From: CADEED01 sp963839685
GTDB lineage: Bacteria > Pseudomonadota > Gammaproteobacteria > Steroidobacterales > Steroidobacteraceae
Length of the DNA stretch: 64,000 nt
Direction of reading: 5' to 3'
Assembly: GCA_963839685.1 (NCBI GenBank)
Contig: CAWIVS010000002.1
Span: forward strand, 62,001-126,000
Made by a program: the position numbers and the translations under genes. Shown here one piece after another: positions 47,905 through 57,578 of this stretch (position 1 is its first letter; the number at the start of each line of letters is the position of its first letter). The notes under the pieces are model-generated. The model ran no database searches, was not told the origin of the DNA, and was given only the letters and a program-made list of their open reading frames with translations.

Positions 47905-48771
47905 GTGACGGCAAAGATTCTCGACGGAAAAGCCGTCGCAGCGAAGGAAAGGCAGAGGTCGGCGGCGCGAGCCGCCGACTTCGTTTCGAAGTACGGAAGG
48001 GCGCCGGGACTGGCGGTGGTGAAAGTCGGTGAAGACCCGGCTTCCGCCGTCTACGTACGCAACAAGCGCAAGGCCTGCGAAGAATGCGGTATTGCTTCCT
48101 TCGCACACGACCTGCCCGCGACCACGTTGCGTACAGAGTTGTTAGGGCTCGTCGACCGGCTGAATCGCGATGATTCGGTCGATGGCATCCTGCTGCAGTT
48201 GCCACTGCCGAAAGGTCTCGACAGCACCGAGATCATGGACAGCATCGATCCTGCCAAGGACGTCGATGGCTTTCACCCGACGAATACCGGCCTGCTGGCG
48301 CAGAAGCGCCCGGGATTGAGGCCATGCACACCCTGGGGCGTGATGCGCCTGCTGAAGGACTATTCGCTCGATGTCACCGGCCTGCGTGCCGTGGTCGTTG
48401 GCGCCTCGAACATCGTTGGGCGTCCCATGGCGCTCGAACTGTTGCTGGGCCGCGCCACTGTCACCGTGTGTCACACGGGAACTCGCGACCTGCGCGGCGA
48501 AGTCGAACGCGCCGAGCTGGTGGTCGCCGCGGTGGGCAAGACCCGCTACATCCCAGGTATATGGATTCGTGATGGGGCCATTGTCATCGACGTGGGAATC
48601 AACCGGCTTTCGGACGGGAAACTCGCTGGCGACGTCGAATACGCGCCCGCGGCGGAGCGCGCTGCGTGGATTACGCCCGTTCCCGGCGGTGTAGGGCCCA
48701 TGACCATCGCCATGCTTCTGTCCAACACGGTGGACGCGGCGCTGGCACGGAAAGGTGTCAAGCCCGGCTGA
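47905..48771 (+). CDS. folD: methylenetetrahydrofolate dehydrogenase/methenyltetrahydrofolate cyclohydrolase
   Basis: 288 residues, intact. Bifunctional cytoplasmic enzyme interconverting methylene-, methenyl- and 10-formyl-tetrahydrofolate with NADP. Signatures are VGEDPASAVYVRNKRKACEE (with catalytic Lys), GILLQLPLPKGLD, DVDGFHPTNTGLL, VVGASNIVGRPMALELL and TPVPGGVGPMTIAML. GTG start at 47905, with GAAGGGACACT before it; GTG gives the expected N-terminus MTAKILDGKAVA. It lies 28 bases after ahcY, presumably in the riboswitch-controlled transcript. Confidence 0.97.
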   Translation: MTAKILDGKAVAAKERQRSAARAADFVSKYGRAPGLAVVKVGEDPASAVYVRNKRKACEECGIASFAHDLPATTLRTELLGLVDRLNRDDSVDGILLQLPLPKGLDSTEIMDSIDPAKDVDGFHPTNTGLLAQKRPGLRPCTPWGVMRLLKDYSLDVTGLRAVVVGASNIVGRPMALELLLGRATVTVCHTGTRDLRGEVERAELVVAAVGKTRYIPGIWIRDGAIVIDVGINRLSDGKLAGDVEYAPAAERAAWITPVPGGVGPMTIAMLLSNTVDAALARKGVKPG

Positions 48772-48807
48772 GAGTCGACGGTTTTGGGCGGGTGTAAACT
48801 CGCCCGT

Positions 48808-49683
48808 ATGAAAAGTCTGGCCCACCGGGACGTGCAGATCGACGCCCTGCGCGACGCGGGAAACGCGCGCCGCAGTGATGTCATCGCGGTCGAAGAGCCA
48901 CTCGAAATCAGGCTCATGCGTGATGGCCTGCCCGAGGCGGACGAGAACGGCGGCACCGGCCGCTCCATCTCCATCACCATGCGGACGCCTGGTCACGACG
49001 CGGAGCTCGCGGTGGGGTTCCTGTACGGCGAAGGACTGTTGCGCGATTCGCGCGATGTCATCGATACCGGCTTCTGCGGCCCCAGCGGCAATATCCTGCG
49101 CGTCACGGTACGCGCCGATCTGCCGCTGGATCTCGCACGCGTGACGCGCAATTTCTATACCACCTCGAGCTGCGGCGTCTGTGGCAAGGCGTCCATCGAA
49201 GCCGTGAGCGCGAGCGCCGGCGAGCGACGCATTTCCAGCGAACCCGCTTCCAACGGGATGGTAGTTAGGGAGTCCGTGCTGCGCGGCCTCGCCGATACAT
49301 TGAGAAAGTCACAGGCCGGGTTCGCCGAGACCGGCGGCATGCACGCGGTCGGACTGTTCAACGCGGACGGCGAATTGCTCGCGAGCCGCGAGGACGTGGG
49401 GCGGCACAATGCCATGGACAAACTGGTCGGCGCCGCGCTGATAGCCGGCGAATTGCCGTGGCGCGACCGCCTGATCCTGCTGTCGGGGCGCGCCAGTTTC
49501 GAACTGCTGCAGAAGGCGATGATGGCGGGCGCGCCGGTGGTTGCGGCCATAGGCGCACCCTCCACACTCGCAGTCGAGTTGGCCGAATCGGCCGGCATCA
49601 CACTGGTGGCCTTCCTGCGTTCCGGTGGCTGCAACTTGTATTGCAATCCGTGGCGCATTTCGCCAATGCGCAAAGAGTCATGA
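48808..49683 (+). CDS. fdhD: formate dehydrogenase accessory sulfurtransferase
   Basis: 291 residues. Transfers sulfur to the molybdenum/bis-MGD cofactor of formate dehydrogenase. The N-terminal part contains EEPLEIRLMRDG and TMRTPGHDAELAVGFLYGEG; the CxxC-type active site is SSCGVCGKAS; further on are GGMHAVGLFNADGE and REDVGRHNAMDKLVG. A GGGCG-CGCCC hairpin and the -10-like TAAACT lie directly before the ATG with no ribosome binding site. The stop overlaps the FDH gamma start (ATGA). Confidence 0.96.
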   Translation: MKSLAHRDVQIDALRDAGNARRSDVIAVEEPLEIRLMRDGLPEADENGGTGRSISITMRTPGHDAELAVGFLYGEGLLRDSRDVIDTGFCGPSGNILRVTVRADLPLDLARVTRNFYTTSSCGVCGKASIEAVSASAGERRISSEPASNGMVVRESVLRGLADTLRKSQAGFAETGGMHAVGLFNADGELLASREDVGRHNAMDKLVGAALIAGELPWRDRLILLSGRASFELLQKAMMAGAPVVAAIGAPSTLAVELAESAGITLVAFLRSGGCNLYCNPWRISPMRKES

Positions 49684-50159
49684 CAGCCGAAGCGGAAAAA
49701 CTGAAGCGCAGCGTGAGCACCGCGGTCGCGCGACACGCGGCTGAGCCGGGTCCACTGCTCGAAATCCTGCACGCCGTGCAGAACGATCTGGGTTGCGTGC
49801 CACCGGAGGCGGTCCCGCTGCTCGCCGATGCCCTGAACCTGTCGCGGGCCGAGGTGCATGGCGTCATCAGCTTCTACCATCACTTCCGCGAGCACGCGCC
49901 CGGACACTACGTGGTGCAGCTGTGTCGCGCCGAAGCCTGCCAGTCGATGAATGCGCGCGCGCTCGAAGAGTTCGTGCGCGGCAAGCTGCGCGTGAATTTC
50001 GGTGAGACCACCGCCGACGGGCGCGTGACCCTCGAAGCGGTGTATTGCCTCGGTAACTGCGCCTGCGCGCCGGCCATGATGGTGAACGGTGAATTGCACG
50101 GCCGCGTGACCCCCGAGCGATTCGGCGAGCTGGCGAAAGAGTGGGGTGTGTACGCATGA
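49680..50159 (+). CDS. fdsG: NAD-dependent formate dehydrogenase gamma subunit (NuoE-like)
   Basis: 159-residue thioredoxin-like [2Fe-2S] protein. The four cluster cysteines are in LCRAEACQ and VYCLGNCACAP. It also has HAVQNDLGCVPPEAV and EVHGVISFYHHFRE, as in NuoE and FdsG. It carries electrons between the molybdenum subunit and the FMN subunit. Overlaps fdhD and fdsB by ATGA on both sides. Confidence 0.95.
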   Translation: MTAEAEKLKRSVSTAVARHAAEPGPLLEILHAVQNDLGCVPPEAVPLLADALNLSRAEVHGVISFYHHFREHAPGHYVVQLCRAEACQSMNARALEEFVRGKLRVNFGETTADGRVTLEAVYCLGNCACAPAMMVNGELHGRVTPERFGELAKEWGVYA

Positions 50160-51782
50160 GCGGAGCACCCGTCACCATCCATGTGCCCGGCGATGCGAGC
50201 GCCACCTCGCTCGGCGCCAACGCGACGGCGCGCGCCATCGAAGCCGAAGCGGCCAGGCGTGGACGCGCAGTGCGCATCGTCCGCAACGGCTCGCGCGGTT
50301 TGTACTGGCTGGAACCGCTGGTCGAAGTGGCCACGGCAGCGGGACGCGTGGCCTACGGTCCGGTATCCGCCGCCGAGGTGCCGAAACTGTTCGACGCCGG
50401 CATGCTCGAAGGTGGCCCGCATACGCTGCGTCTCGGTGACATCGCCGTCACATCCATATCTCGCGAGCCAGCAGCGTCTCACCGGCGCGCGCCTGGGAGT
50501 CGTCGATCCGACCAGCCTGGTGGACTATGTCGCGCATGAAGGCTACGTCGGGCTGCGCAATGCGCTCGCCATGCAGCCGCTCGACATCGTGCGCGCCATT
50601 ACCGAGTCGGGCCTGCGGGGTCGCGGTGGTGCCGCCTTCCCCACGGGCATCAAGTGGCAGACGGTCCATGATCAGCCGGCGGCTCAGAAGTACATCACCT
50701 GCAACGCCGACGAGGGCGATTCCGGTACGTTCTCCGATCGCATGCTGATGGAAGGCGACCCGTTCTCGCTGATCGAAGGCATGACCATCGCGGGCATCGC
50801 CGTGGGTGCGACCCAGGGTTACATCTATTTGCGCGTCGAGTACCCGCACGCGGCCCGATCGCTGGCGAAGGCGCTGCAAGTGGCGCGCGCCGTTGGATAT
50901 CTCGGACAGGACATACTTGGCAGCGGCAAACGCTTCGACATCGCGGTGCGGCTCGGTGCCGGCGCGTATATCTGCGGCGAAGAGACTTCCATGCTCGAAA
51001 GCCTGGAAGGGCGCCGGGGCGAAGTCCGCGTGCGTCCACCGCTGCCGGCAATCAAGGGCCTGTTCGGCCAGCCGACCGTAGTGAACAACGTGGTGACGCT
51101 GGCCTCGGTGCCCATCGTGCTGGCCCGCGGCGCGCAGTTCTACCAGGAATTCGGTACCGGCAAGTCGCGCGGCACCATCCCGCTGCAGCTCGCAGGCAAT
51201 GTGAAGCACGGCGGGCTCGTGGAGCGCGCCTTCGGTCTCACGGTGAATGAGCTGGTCTACGACTACGGCGGCGGCTCGGCCAGCGGCCGCCCGGTGCGCG
51301 CCGTGCAGATCGGCGGACCGCTGGGAGCCTATCTACCGGCATCGGAGTTCGACACACCGCTGGAGTACGAAGCGCTCGCGGCGAAGCAGGCGCTGCTGGG
51401 ACACGGCGGCGTGGTGGTCTTCGACGACCGGGTCGACATGGCACGCATGGCACGTTATGCGCTGGAGTTCTGCGCCATAGAATCCTGCGGCAAGTGCACG
51501 CCCTGCCGCATCGGTTCGACACGCGGCGTCGAACTCGTGGACCGCATCCTTGCCGACGCCGGGTCGCATGCCATGAACGGCGCCCACGACGCGAACCTCG
51601 CGCTGCTCGATGAACTGTGTGACACCCTGTTCAACGGCTCGTTGTGCGGGCTCGGCGGCATGACGCCGTTCCCGGTGCGCAGCGCGCTCAAACATTTTCG
51701 AGAGGACTTTGGAGACAGGTTCAATTATCGGCGCATAGACGGAGACGGACCCGAGGTCAGCCCCGTGCGTGCCGATAATTAA
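50156..51782 (+). CDS. fdsB: NAD-dependent formate dehydrogenase beta subunit (NuoF-like), frame broken near 50460
   Basis: About 541 residues when reconstructed. An N-terminal NuoE-like/thioredoxin segment (MSGAPVTIHVPGDASATSLG) is followed, after a one-base break near 50460, by the FMN/NADH-binding NuoF domain: ITESGLRGRGGAAFPTGIKW, CNADEGDSGTFSDRMLMEGD, GAGAYICGEETSMLESLEG, and the [4Fe-4S] motif ESCGKCTPCRIGSTRG. It reduces NAD with electrons from formate. Start overlaps fdsG. Confidence 0.94.
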
Positions 51783-51808
51783 ACCTGGCCCGGCGCGGAG
51801 ACAGGAAC

Positions 51809-54683
51809 ATGTACGCCAAGGACTATCACGATTTGGGGACTCCCGCCGCGAATGGCGAGAGCGTCACGCTGGAAATCGACGGCGCCACGATCACGGTGCC
51901 CGCGGGTACTTCGATCATGCGTGCCGCGGCACTGGCGGATCACGACATTCCGAAGCTTTGCGCCACGGATACGCTCAAGCACTTCGGTTCCTGCCGCGTG
52001 TGCCTGGTCGAAATTGAGGGACGCAAGGGCTTTCCAGCCTCGTGCACCACCGAGGTCGCGGCCGGCATGAAGGTGCACACCCAGAGCGAGTCGATCAGGA
52101 AGATGCGTCGCGGCGTGCTGGAGCTGTATGTCTCCGAACACCCGATGGGTACCTGCGATGACGCCAGCCGCTGCGAGCTCGAGTCACTTGCCGAAGCGCA
52201 CGGCATCACCGAATCCCGCTTCGCGGGCGCGAAGACCGCCCGCCATGTGCACACTCACAAGCCGCTCGACATCAGCAATCCTTACTTCCGCTTCGACAAT
52301 GACTCCTGCATCGTCTGTTCGCGCTGTGTGCGTGCCTGCGAGGAAACCCAGGGCACGTACGCGTTGACCGTCCAGGGCCGCGGACTCGAATCGCGCATCG
52401 TCGCTTCGCAGGATGATCCCTTCCTCGAATCCGAATGCGTGTCCTGCGGCGCCTGCATCGAGGCCTGTCCCACCGGCGCGCTGATGGAGAAGTCGGTCAT
52501 CACCGCGGGTCTGCCGCAGCAGGCCGTTCCCACCACCTGTGCGTATTGCGGCGTGGGTTGTTCGCTGATCGCCGAGGTCACCGACGGTGCGGTGTCGCGC
52601 ATGGTCCCGAACCGCAACGGCCGCGCCAACCAGGGTCACGCGTGCGTGAAGGGGCGCTTCGCCTACGGATATGCCACGCATCGAGGATCGGGTGACCAAG
52701 CCGCTCATCCGCAAGAGCATCACCGACGAGTGGCGCGAAGTGAGCTGGGACGAGGCCATCAACTACGCGGCCAGCGAGTTCAAGCGCATCCAGGCTAAGT
52801 ACGGCCGCGACTCGATCGGCGGCATCACTTCGTCCCGCTGTACCAACGAGGAAACCTTCCTGGTGCAGAAAATGGTACGCGCCGCGTTCGGCACCAACAA
52901 CGTCGACACCTGCGCGCGCGTCTGCCATTCACCCACGGGGTACGGCCTCAAGCACACCCTCGGCGAATCCGCCGGCACGCAGGAATTCGTCTCCGTGCAG
53001 CATGCCGACGTCATCATGGTGATCGGCGCCAGCCCCACCGAAGCGCATCCGGTGTTCGCCTCGCAGATGAAGCGGCGCCTGCGCGCCGGCGCGAAGCTCA
53101 TTGTCGTGGATCCGCGGGCCATTCCGCTGGTGAAGTCCGCGCATGTCGAAGCCGACTATCACCTGCGCCTGCTGCCCGGCACGAACGTGGCGGTCATCAA
53201 TGCGTTGGCGCACGTGGTGGTGACCGAGGGACTGACAAAGGACGAATACATCGCCGAGCGCTGCGAGAAGGATTCCTGGGAGAAGTGGAAGAAGTTCGTG
53301 TCCGATCCGGCGAACTCGCCGGAGGCAATGGAGCCGGTGACCGGCGTCCCCGCGAAGCTGCTGCGCGGCGCGGCGCGGCTCTACGCCAGCGGACCCAACA
53401 GTGCCATCTATTACGGCCTCGGCGTCACCGAGCACAGCCAGGGCACCACCATGGTGATGGGCATCGCCAATCTCGCCATGGCGACCGGCAATCTCGGCCG
53501 CGAAGGCGTGGGCGTGAGCCCGCTGCGCGGCCAGAACAACGTGCAGGGCTCCTGCGACATGGGCTCCTTCCCGCACGAATTCCCGGGCTATCGGCACGTA
53601 TCCGACGACGCCACGCGCGCGTTGTTCGAGTCGATGTGGAAGGTGCAGCTCGGCAACGAACCGGGCCTGCGAATTCCCAACATGTTCGAGGCGGCGCTCG
53701 ATGGCTCGTTCCGCGGCCTCTACATCCAGGGCGAAGATTTCGCGCAGTCGGATCCAAACACCGCGCATGTCACCGCGGCGCTGTCGGCCATGGAGTGCAT
53801 CGTCATCCAGGACATCTTCCACAACGAGACCTCCCGGTACGCGCATGTGTTCCTGCCCGGATCCTCGTTCCTCGAGAAGGACGGCACCTTCACCAACGCC
53901 GAACGGCGCATTTCGCGCGTGCGCAAGGTGATCGAGCCGCTCGCGGGGCTGGCCGACTGGGAAGTCACCGTGCGCCTGTCGAATGCGCTCGGTTATCGCA
54001 TGGACTACCAGCATCCGTCCGAGATCATGGATGAGATCGCGGCGCTCACGCCCACGTTCACCGGCGTGAACTACGAGAAGCTGGACAAGCTCGGAACCAT
54101 CCAGTGGCCGTGCAACGCGAAGGCACCCGACGGCACGCCGACAATGCACGTCGGCCAGTTCGTGCGCGGCAAGGGCAAGTTCTACCTGACGGCCTATGTG
54201 CCGACCAGCGAGCGCACCTCGAGCAAGTATCCGCTGCTGCTCACGACAGGGCGCGTGCTCACGCAATACAACGTCGGCGCGCAGACACGCCGCACACACA
54301 ACCTCGCCTGGCACAGCGAAGATCGCCTCGAAATCCATCCGCACGACGCCGAGGCGCGTGGCATCGATCACGGCGACTGGGTCGGTGTGACCAGCCGCGC
54401 GGGCGACACGGTGCTGCGCGTGGAGATCACCGACAGGGTGGCGCCGGGCGTGGTGTACACCACGTTCCACTTCCCGGAATCGGGAGCCAACCTCATCACC
54501 ACGGAAAATTCGGACTGGGCGACGAACTGTCCGGAGTACAAGGTGACCGCGGTCCAGGTCGTCAAGGTGGCGCAGCCTGCCTCGTGGCAGCGGCGCCGCC
54601 AGGCTGCCCTCCCGGCGACACCGCGGCGACGTCGTGCGCCGCGTGAGGGTGAACTGCACAGCAGCGAACCCATCGAGACTTGA
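51809..54683 (+). CDS. fdsA: NAD-dependent formate dehydrogenase alpha subunit (molybdenum), frame broken near 52680
   Basis: About 958 residues when reconstructed. The N-terminal part is NuoG-like: [2Fe-2S] (FGSCRVCLVEIEGRKGFPAS), His-coordinated cluster region, two [4Fe-4S] motifs (DNDSCIVCSRCVRACEETQG and CVSCGACIEACPTGAL) and the FDH cluster CAYCGVGCSL. After a break near 52680 the bis-MGD domain follows, with the catalytic cysteine in DTCARVCHSPTGYGL, MGIANLAMATGNLGREGVG and GQNNVQGSCDMGSFPHE. Oxidises formate to CO2. Ribosome binding region GGAGACAGGAAC before ATG 51809. Confidence 0.95.
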
Positions 54684-54686
54684 GCC

Positions 54687-54905
54687 GTGGACGTCGAGCG
54701 CCTGGTCGCGATGGCCAATGACATCGCCGCATTTTTCGATGCCGAAGCCGACAAGGCGGTGGCGGCCGAGGGCGTGCGCTTTCACATGGCGCGCTTCTGG
54801 GAGTCGCGGATGCGGCGGGCGATCATCGAGCATGTGCAGAAGGGTGGCGCCGGGCTTACGGCCACGGCGCGCGCTGGCGTCGAGCGATTGGCGCCGGTGG
54901 CTTGA
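54687..54905 (+). CDS. fdsD: formate dehydrogenase delta subunit
   Basis: 72 residues from GTG 54687, three bases after fdsA. MDVERLVAMANDIAAFFDAE, then HMARFWESRMRRAIIEHV is the family pattern of FdsD, needed for assembly of the soluble NAD-dependent formate dehydrogenase. Completes fdsGBAD; fdhD precedes the set and no fdsC-like gene lies between fdsA and fdsD. Confidence 0.9.
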   Translation: MDVERLVAMANDIAAFFDAEADKAVAAEGVRFHMARFWESRMRRAIIEHVQKGGAGLTATARAGVERLAPVA

Positions 54906-54926
54906 GTTGGGACGCAGGGAGAGAGC

Positions 54927-55307
54927 ATGAACACCGCCGCGAGTTACCCCTACGCGACATTCCTCGACGTCAAGTTTCCGCCGCTGGAGCTCATCGATGT
55001 GCCCGCGGTGGTCGACGCCGTGCGCGACCACTGGTTCAACCAGACACTTTGCAAGGTCAACGATTCGGTACTGCGCCTGGGGGTCATGCAGGGCGAATAT
55101 CACTGGCACAAACATGACAACGACGACGAGTTGTTCTTCGTGCTCGAGGGGCGATTCTTCGTCGATCTCGAGGATCGCAGCGTCGAGCTCCAGCCCTGGC
55201 AAGGTTTCACCGTGCCCAAGGGTGTGATCCATCGTACCCGGGCGCCCGAGCGCGCGGTGATCCTCATGATGGAGACGGCCGCCATCGTGCCGACCGGTGA
55301 TGCCTGA
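54927..55307 (+). CDS. cupin domain protein
   Basis: 126 residues. Single cupin barrel with the metal motif HWHKHDNDDELFFVLEG (three His and a Glu) and the second motif around KGVIHRTRAPE. It follows fdsD by 21 bases and ends the FDH operon. Related small cupins bind metals or sugars; no function can be fixed. Confidence 0.88.
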   Translation: MNTAASYPYATFLDVKFPPLELIDVPAVVDAVRDHWFNQTLCKVNDSVLRLGVMQGEYHWHKHDNDDELFFVLEGRFFVDLEDRSVELQPWQGFTVPKGVIHRTRAPERAVILMMETAAIVPTGDA

Positions 55308-55393
55308 ACGCGCCACCCAAGCGCGGACACCCGCGACCAATAGCTCAAATCTATGAGAGTGATCGCTGTCGCGCTGCCCCGCGCTGCGTGGAC

Positions 55394-56296
55394 ATGTCAG
55401 TATTGCGCCCCATGAATTCAAGCCTCGCGGCGAAAATCGCCGCCAAGCAGTTTGTCGTCACCGGCGAACTCACGCCCCCAAAGGGCACCGATCTCACCAG
55501 GTTATTTGCTGCCGCCGAGCTGCTTCGCGCATCGGTCGACGCGCTCAACATCACCGAATCGCCGCGTGCGCGCATGGCCATGGATCCGCGCGCCGTGGGT
55601 AAACTGCTGCAGGACCGCGGCATCGAGGTGATCGTCCAGGTCACCAGTCGCGACCGCAATCGCATAGCCGTGCAATCGGACTTGTTAGGCGCCGCGGCAC
55701 TGGGCCTGAAAAATTTCGTGTTCATGGGCGGCGACTCGCCCGCGGGTGGCGACCATCCGGACGCCAAACCGGTATTCGATCTCACGGCCTCCGGCCTGCT
55801 GACGGCGGCCGAGGCGTTGCGAAATGGCAAGGATCTCGCCGGCAATGCGCTGCATGGCACGCCGGACCTGTTCCTGGGCGCCACGGCCAATCCTGGCGCA
55901 CCCAAGTTCGAGGCGGAAGTCGAAAACACGCGCCGCAAGATCGACGCCGGCGCGAAGATGCTGCAGACGCAGGCCATCTACCACGTCGATCAGCTCAAGC
56001 GCTTCATCGATGCCGTCAAACCGGATGGCGTCGCCTTGCTGGCCGGCATCATTCCACTCAAATCAGAGAAGAGCGGTCCATGGCTGAACGCCAACCTTCC
56101 GGGCGTGGTCGTGCCGACTGACATGCTCGAAGCCATGGAACAGGCAGCGAAGGAAGGTCGCGCACGGGAACGCGGAGTGGAACTCGCGGGCGGCGTGATC
56201 CGTGACCTGCAGGGTGTCGCGCACGGCGTGCACGTCATGGCCATCGGCGGCGAAGCCGAAGTGCCGGCCATCCTCGCGGCTGCCGGAGTGCGCTGA
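55394..56296 (+). CDS. methylenetetrahydrofolate reductase family protein 2
   Basis: About 300 residues, intact. FAD TIM-barrel with FVVTGELTPPKGTDLTRLF, DALNITESPRARMAMDPRAV, VIVQVTSRDRNRIAVQSDLL, FVFMGGDSPAGGDHPDAKPV and LQTQAIYHVDQLKRFIDAV. It has the GD-SPAGG stretch and substrate features of the MetF-like branch found with methylotrophic and O-demethylation gene sets. Starts possible at GTG 55388, ATG 55394 or ATG 55412; none has a clear ribosome binding site. It is not closely similar to the other family member at 43221, so they are unlikely to be a recent duplication. Confidence 0.88.
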   Translation: MSVLRPMNSSLAAKIAAKQFVVTGELTPPKGTDLTRLFAAAELLRASVDALNITESPRARMAMDPRAVGKLLQDRGIEVIVQVTSRDRNRIAVQSDLLGAAALGLKNFVFMGGDSPAGGDHPDAKPVFDLTASGLLTAAEALRNGKDLAGNALHGTPDLFLGATANPGAPKFEAEVENTRRKIDAGAKMLQTQAIYHVDQLKRFIDAVKPDGVALLAGIIPLKSEKSGPWLNANLPGVVVPTDMLEAMEQAAKEGRARERGVELAGGVIRDLQGVAHGVHVMAIGGEAEVPAILAAAGVR

Positions 56297-56317
56297 GGCC
56301 CCCGGGATATCGGGCGG

Positions 56318-56653
56318 TCAGGAGCCCTGGGAGCGCAACTGTTCGAAGCGCGCCGCGTCGAAGCCGCGCATCGGCTCACCATAGACAAAAAGGTACGGCA
56401 CGCCGCGGCCGCCCCGATCCCGAAATTCCAGCCGCAGCTCCATGCTGGTCTCGACATTCTTCTCGAGATACTCGATGCCGCGTTCGTCCATGTACGCCTT
56501 GGCCTGCCTGCAGTAGCCGCAGCGGGTGGTCGTGTAGATTTCGATGTCGGCCGTCTGGCCGACCAGGGATTCCTGCGCCTCGCGATGCGCGACATGCTGC
56601 CAGCCGAAATACAGCCCCAGCGCGATCGCGGCAAACTTGAAGAAACGGAGCAT
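56318..56653 (-). CDS. membrane-anchored glutaredoxin
   Basis: 111 residues. An N-terminal membrane segment (MLRFFKFAAIALGLYFGWQH) precedes a glutaredoxin domain with the redox motif CGYC (in IYTTTRCGYCRQAKAYMDER) and the cis-proline region GVPYLFVYGE. It would reduce disulfides or glutathione mixed disulfides at the membrane, probably on the periplasmic side. Confidence 0.9.
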   Translation of the reverse strand: MLRFFKFAAIALGLYFGWQHVAHREAQESLVGQTADIEIYTTTRCGYCRQAKAYMDERGIEYLEKNVETSMELRLEFRDRGGRGVPYLFVYGEPMRGFDAARFEQLRSQGS

Positions 56654-56786
56654 GTGGACGTTTTAGCGCCACCGGACCGGCAATTCCGTGACGCGGGTCG
56701 CAGGCCGAATGCCAGTTGCCGGGGCCGTCAGAAGTTAGACGCGGAAGTTAGCCAGCGGCGCGGCAGCTGGTCGAAACCGACGGGAA

Positions 56787-57116
56787 TCAGAGGATATCGT
56801 CTTCGCCCGCGACGCCGCCTTCGTCCTCCCAGCGGTTCACTTCCCACACTTCCTCGCGGCTGAATTTGAGTCGCACGCCGGCGCCGCCGCCATTTTCGGT
56901 GATGAACACCACGCCCGCGGCCTCGAGCGTGGCGCGTAACCGTCGCCGCGTGGTCTCGTCTGCGGCGCGAAAACGTTTCTCGAAGTCGGCAATCGTCTGC
57001 ACGTCGATTGCGGCGGACTGGGAAAGCTGAGCCTGCGACCATTCGATGAGGGCGCGCGCGGCACGACATTGCGCGGCGGTGAGCGCGGTGGGAACAGGCA
57101 CGGCGACCGACGACAT
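56787..57116 (-). CDS. small DNA-binding protein (XRE/HTH type)
   Basis: 109 residues. A helix-turn-helix pattern (AQCRAARALIEWSQAQLSQS, IDVQTIADFEKRFRAADETT) and the C-terminal acidic tail (EVNRWEDEGGVAGEDDIL) are seen in many short XRE-like regulators. ATG 57116 has AGAGGA upstream; an in-frame ATG at 57149 is less likely. Divergent from the next gene across a 110-base gap; target unknown. Confidence 0.75.
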   Translation of the reverse strand: MSSVAVPVPTALTAAQCRAARALIEWSQAQLSQSAAIDVQTIADFEKRFRAADETTRRRLRATLEAAGVVFITENGGGAGVRLKFSREEVWEVNRWEDEGGVAGEDDIL

Positions 57117-57226
57117 TCTGGTGATCCTCTGCACGGATGGCGAGCGCATCGTAACGCCGCGTGGAGACTAATCACACTCGACTCCCGGCGCACCGACGGT
57201 TACCGTCTACGCAATCGGAGGTGTCT

Positions 57227-57565
57227 ATGCCCGTTCCCTGGCTCGCGGTTGGCAGTCTGGTGCTCGGAAACCTCGACAAGATCATGTCGGTGGTCAGGCC
57301 GGGTTTCACGCGCCGGCCAATAGAAGCACCGGACAATCAGACCGACCTGCTGAATCAGCAGATCGGCGAACTGCAGGCGGCCGCCGCCGGCAGTGCGGAG
57401 CAGATTCGCGCGTTGGCCGCGCAGCTCAAGGACGTGGTCGCAGCTCTCGAACAGGCTGGCATGGACGCGGCCCGGGAGCGCGCTGCCACACGGCGCCTGG
57501 CGGCGGTGGCGCTCGCCGTGGCCTCTGCGGGGCTGGCGCTGGGCATTGTGGCGTTCGCGACCTAG
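57227..57565 (+). CDS. small membrane protein with coiled coil, unknown function
   Basis: 112 residues. ATG 57227 has a near-perfect CGGAGGTG ribosome binding site. A weakly hydrophobic N-terminus (MPVPWLAVGSLVLGNLDKIM) is followed by a helical coiled-coil stretch (residues about 45-85) and a C-terminal membrane segment (LAAVALAVASAGLALGIVAF). No family recognised; the layout resembles tail-anchored or phage-holin-like helpers. Confidence 0.7.
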   Translation: MPVPWLAVGSLVLGNLDKIMSVVRPGFTRRPIEAPDNQTDLLNQQIGELQAAAAGSAEQIRALAAQLKDVVAALEQAGMDAARERAATRRLAAVALAVASAGLALGIVAFAT

Positions 57566-57578
57566 TGTCGGGCTGGTC

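Noticed and set aside
52929..55421. 830-residue open frame antisense to the formate dehydrogenase alpha subunit
   Set aside because: Shadow frame; composition follows the complementary strand of fdsA.
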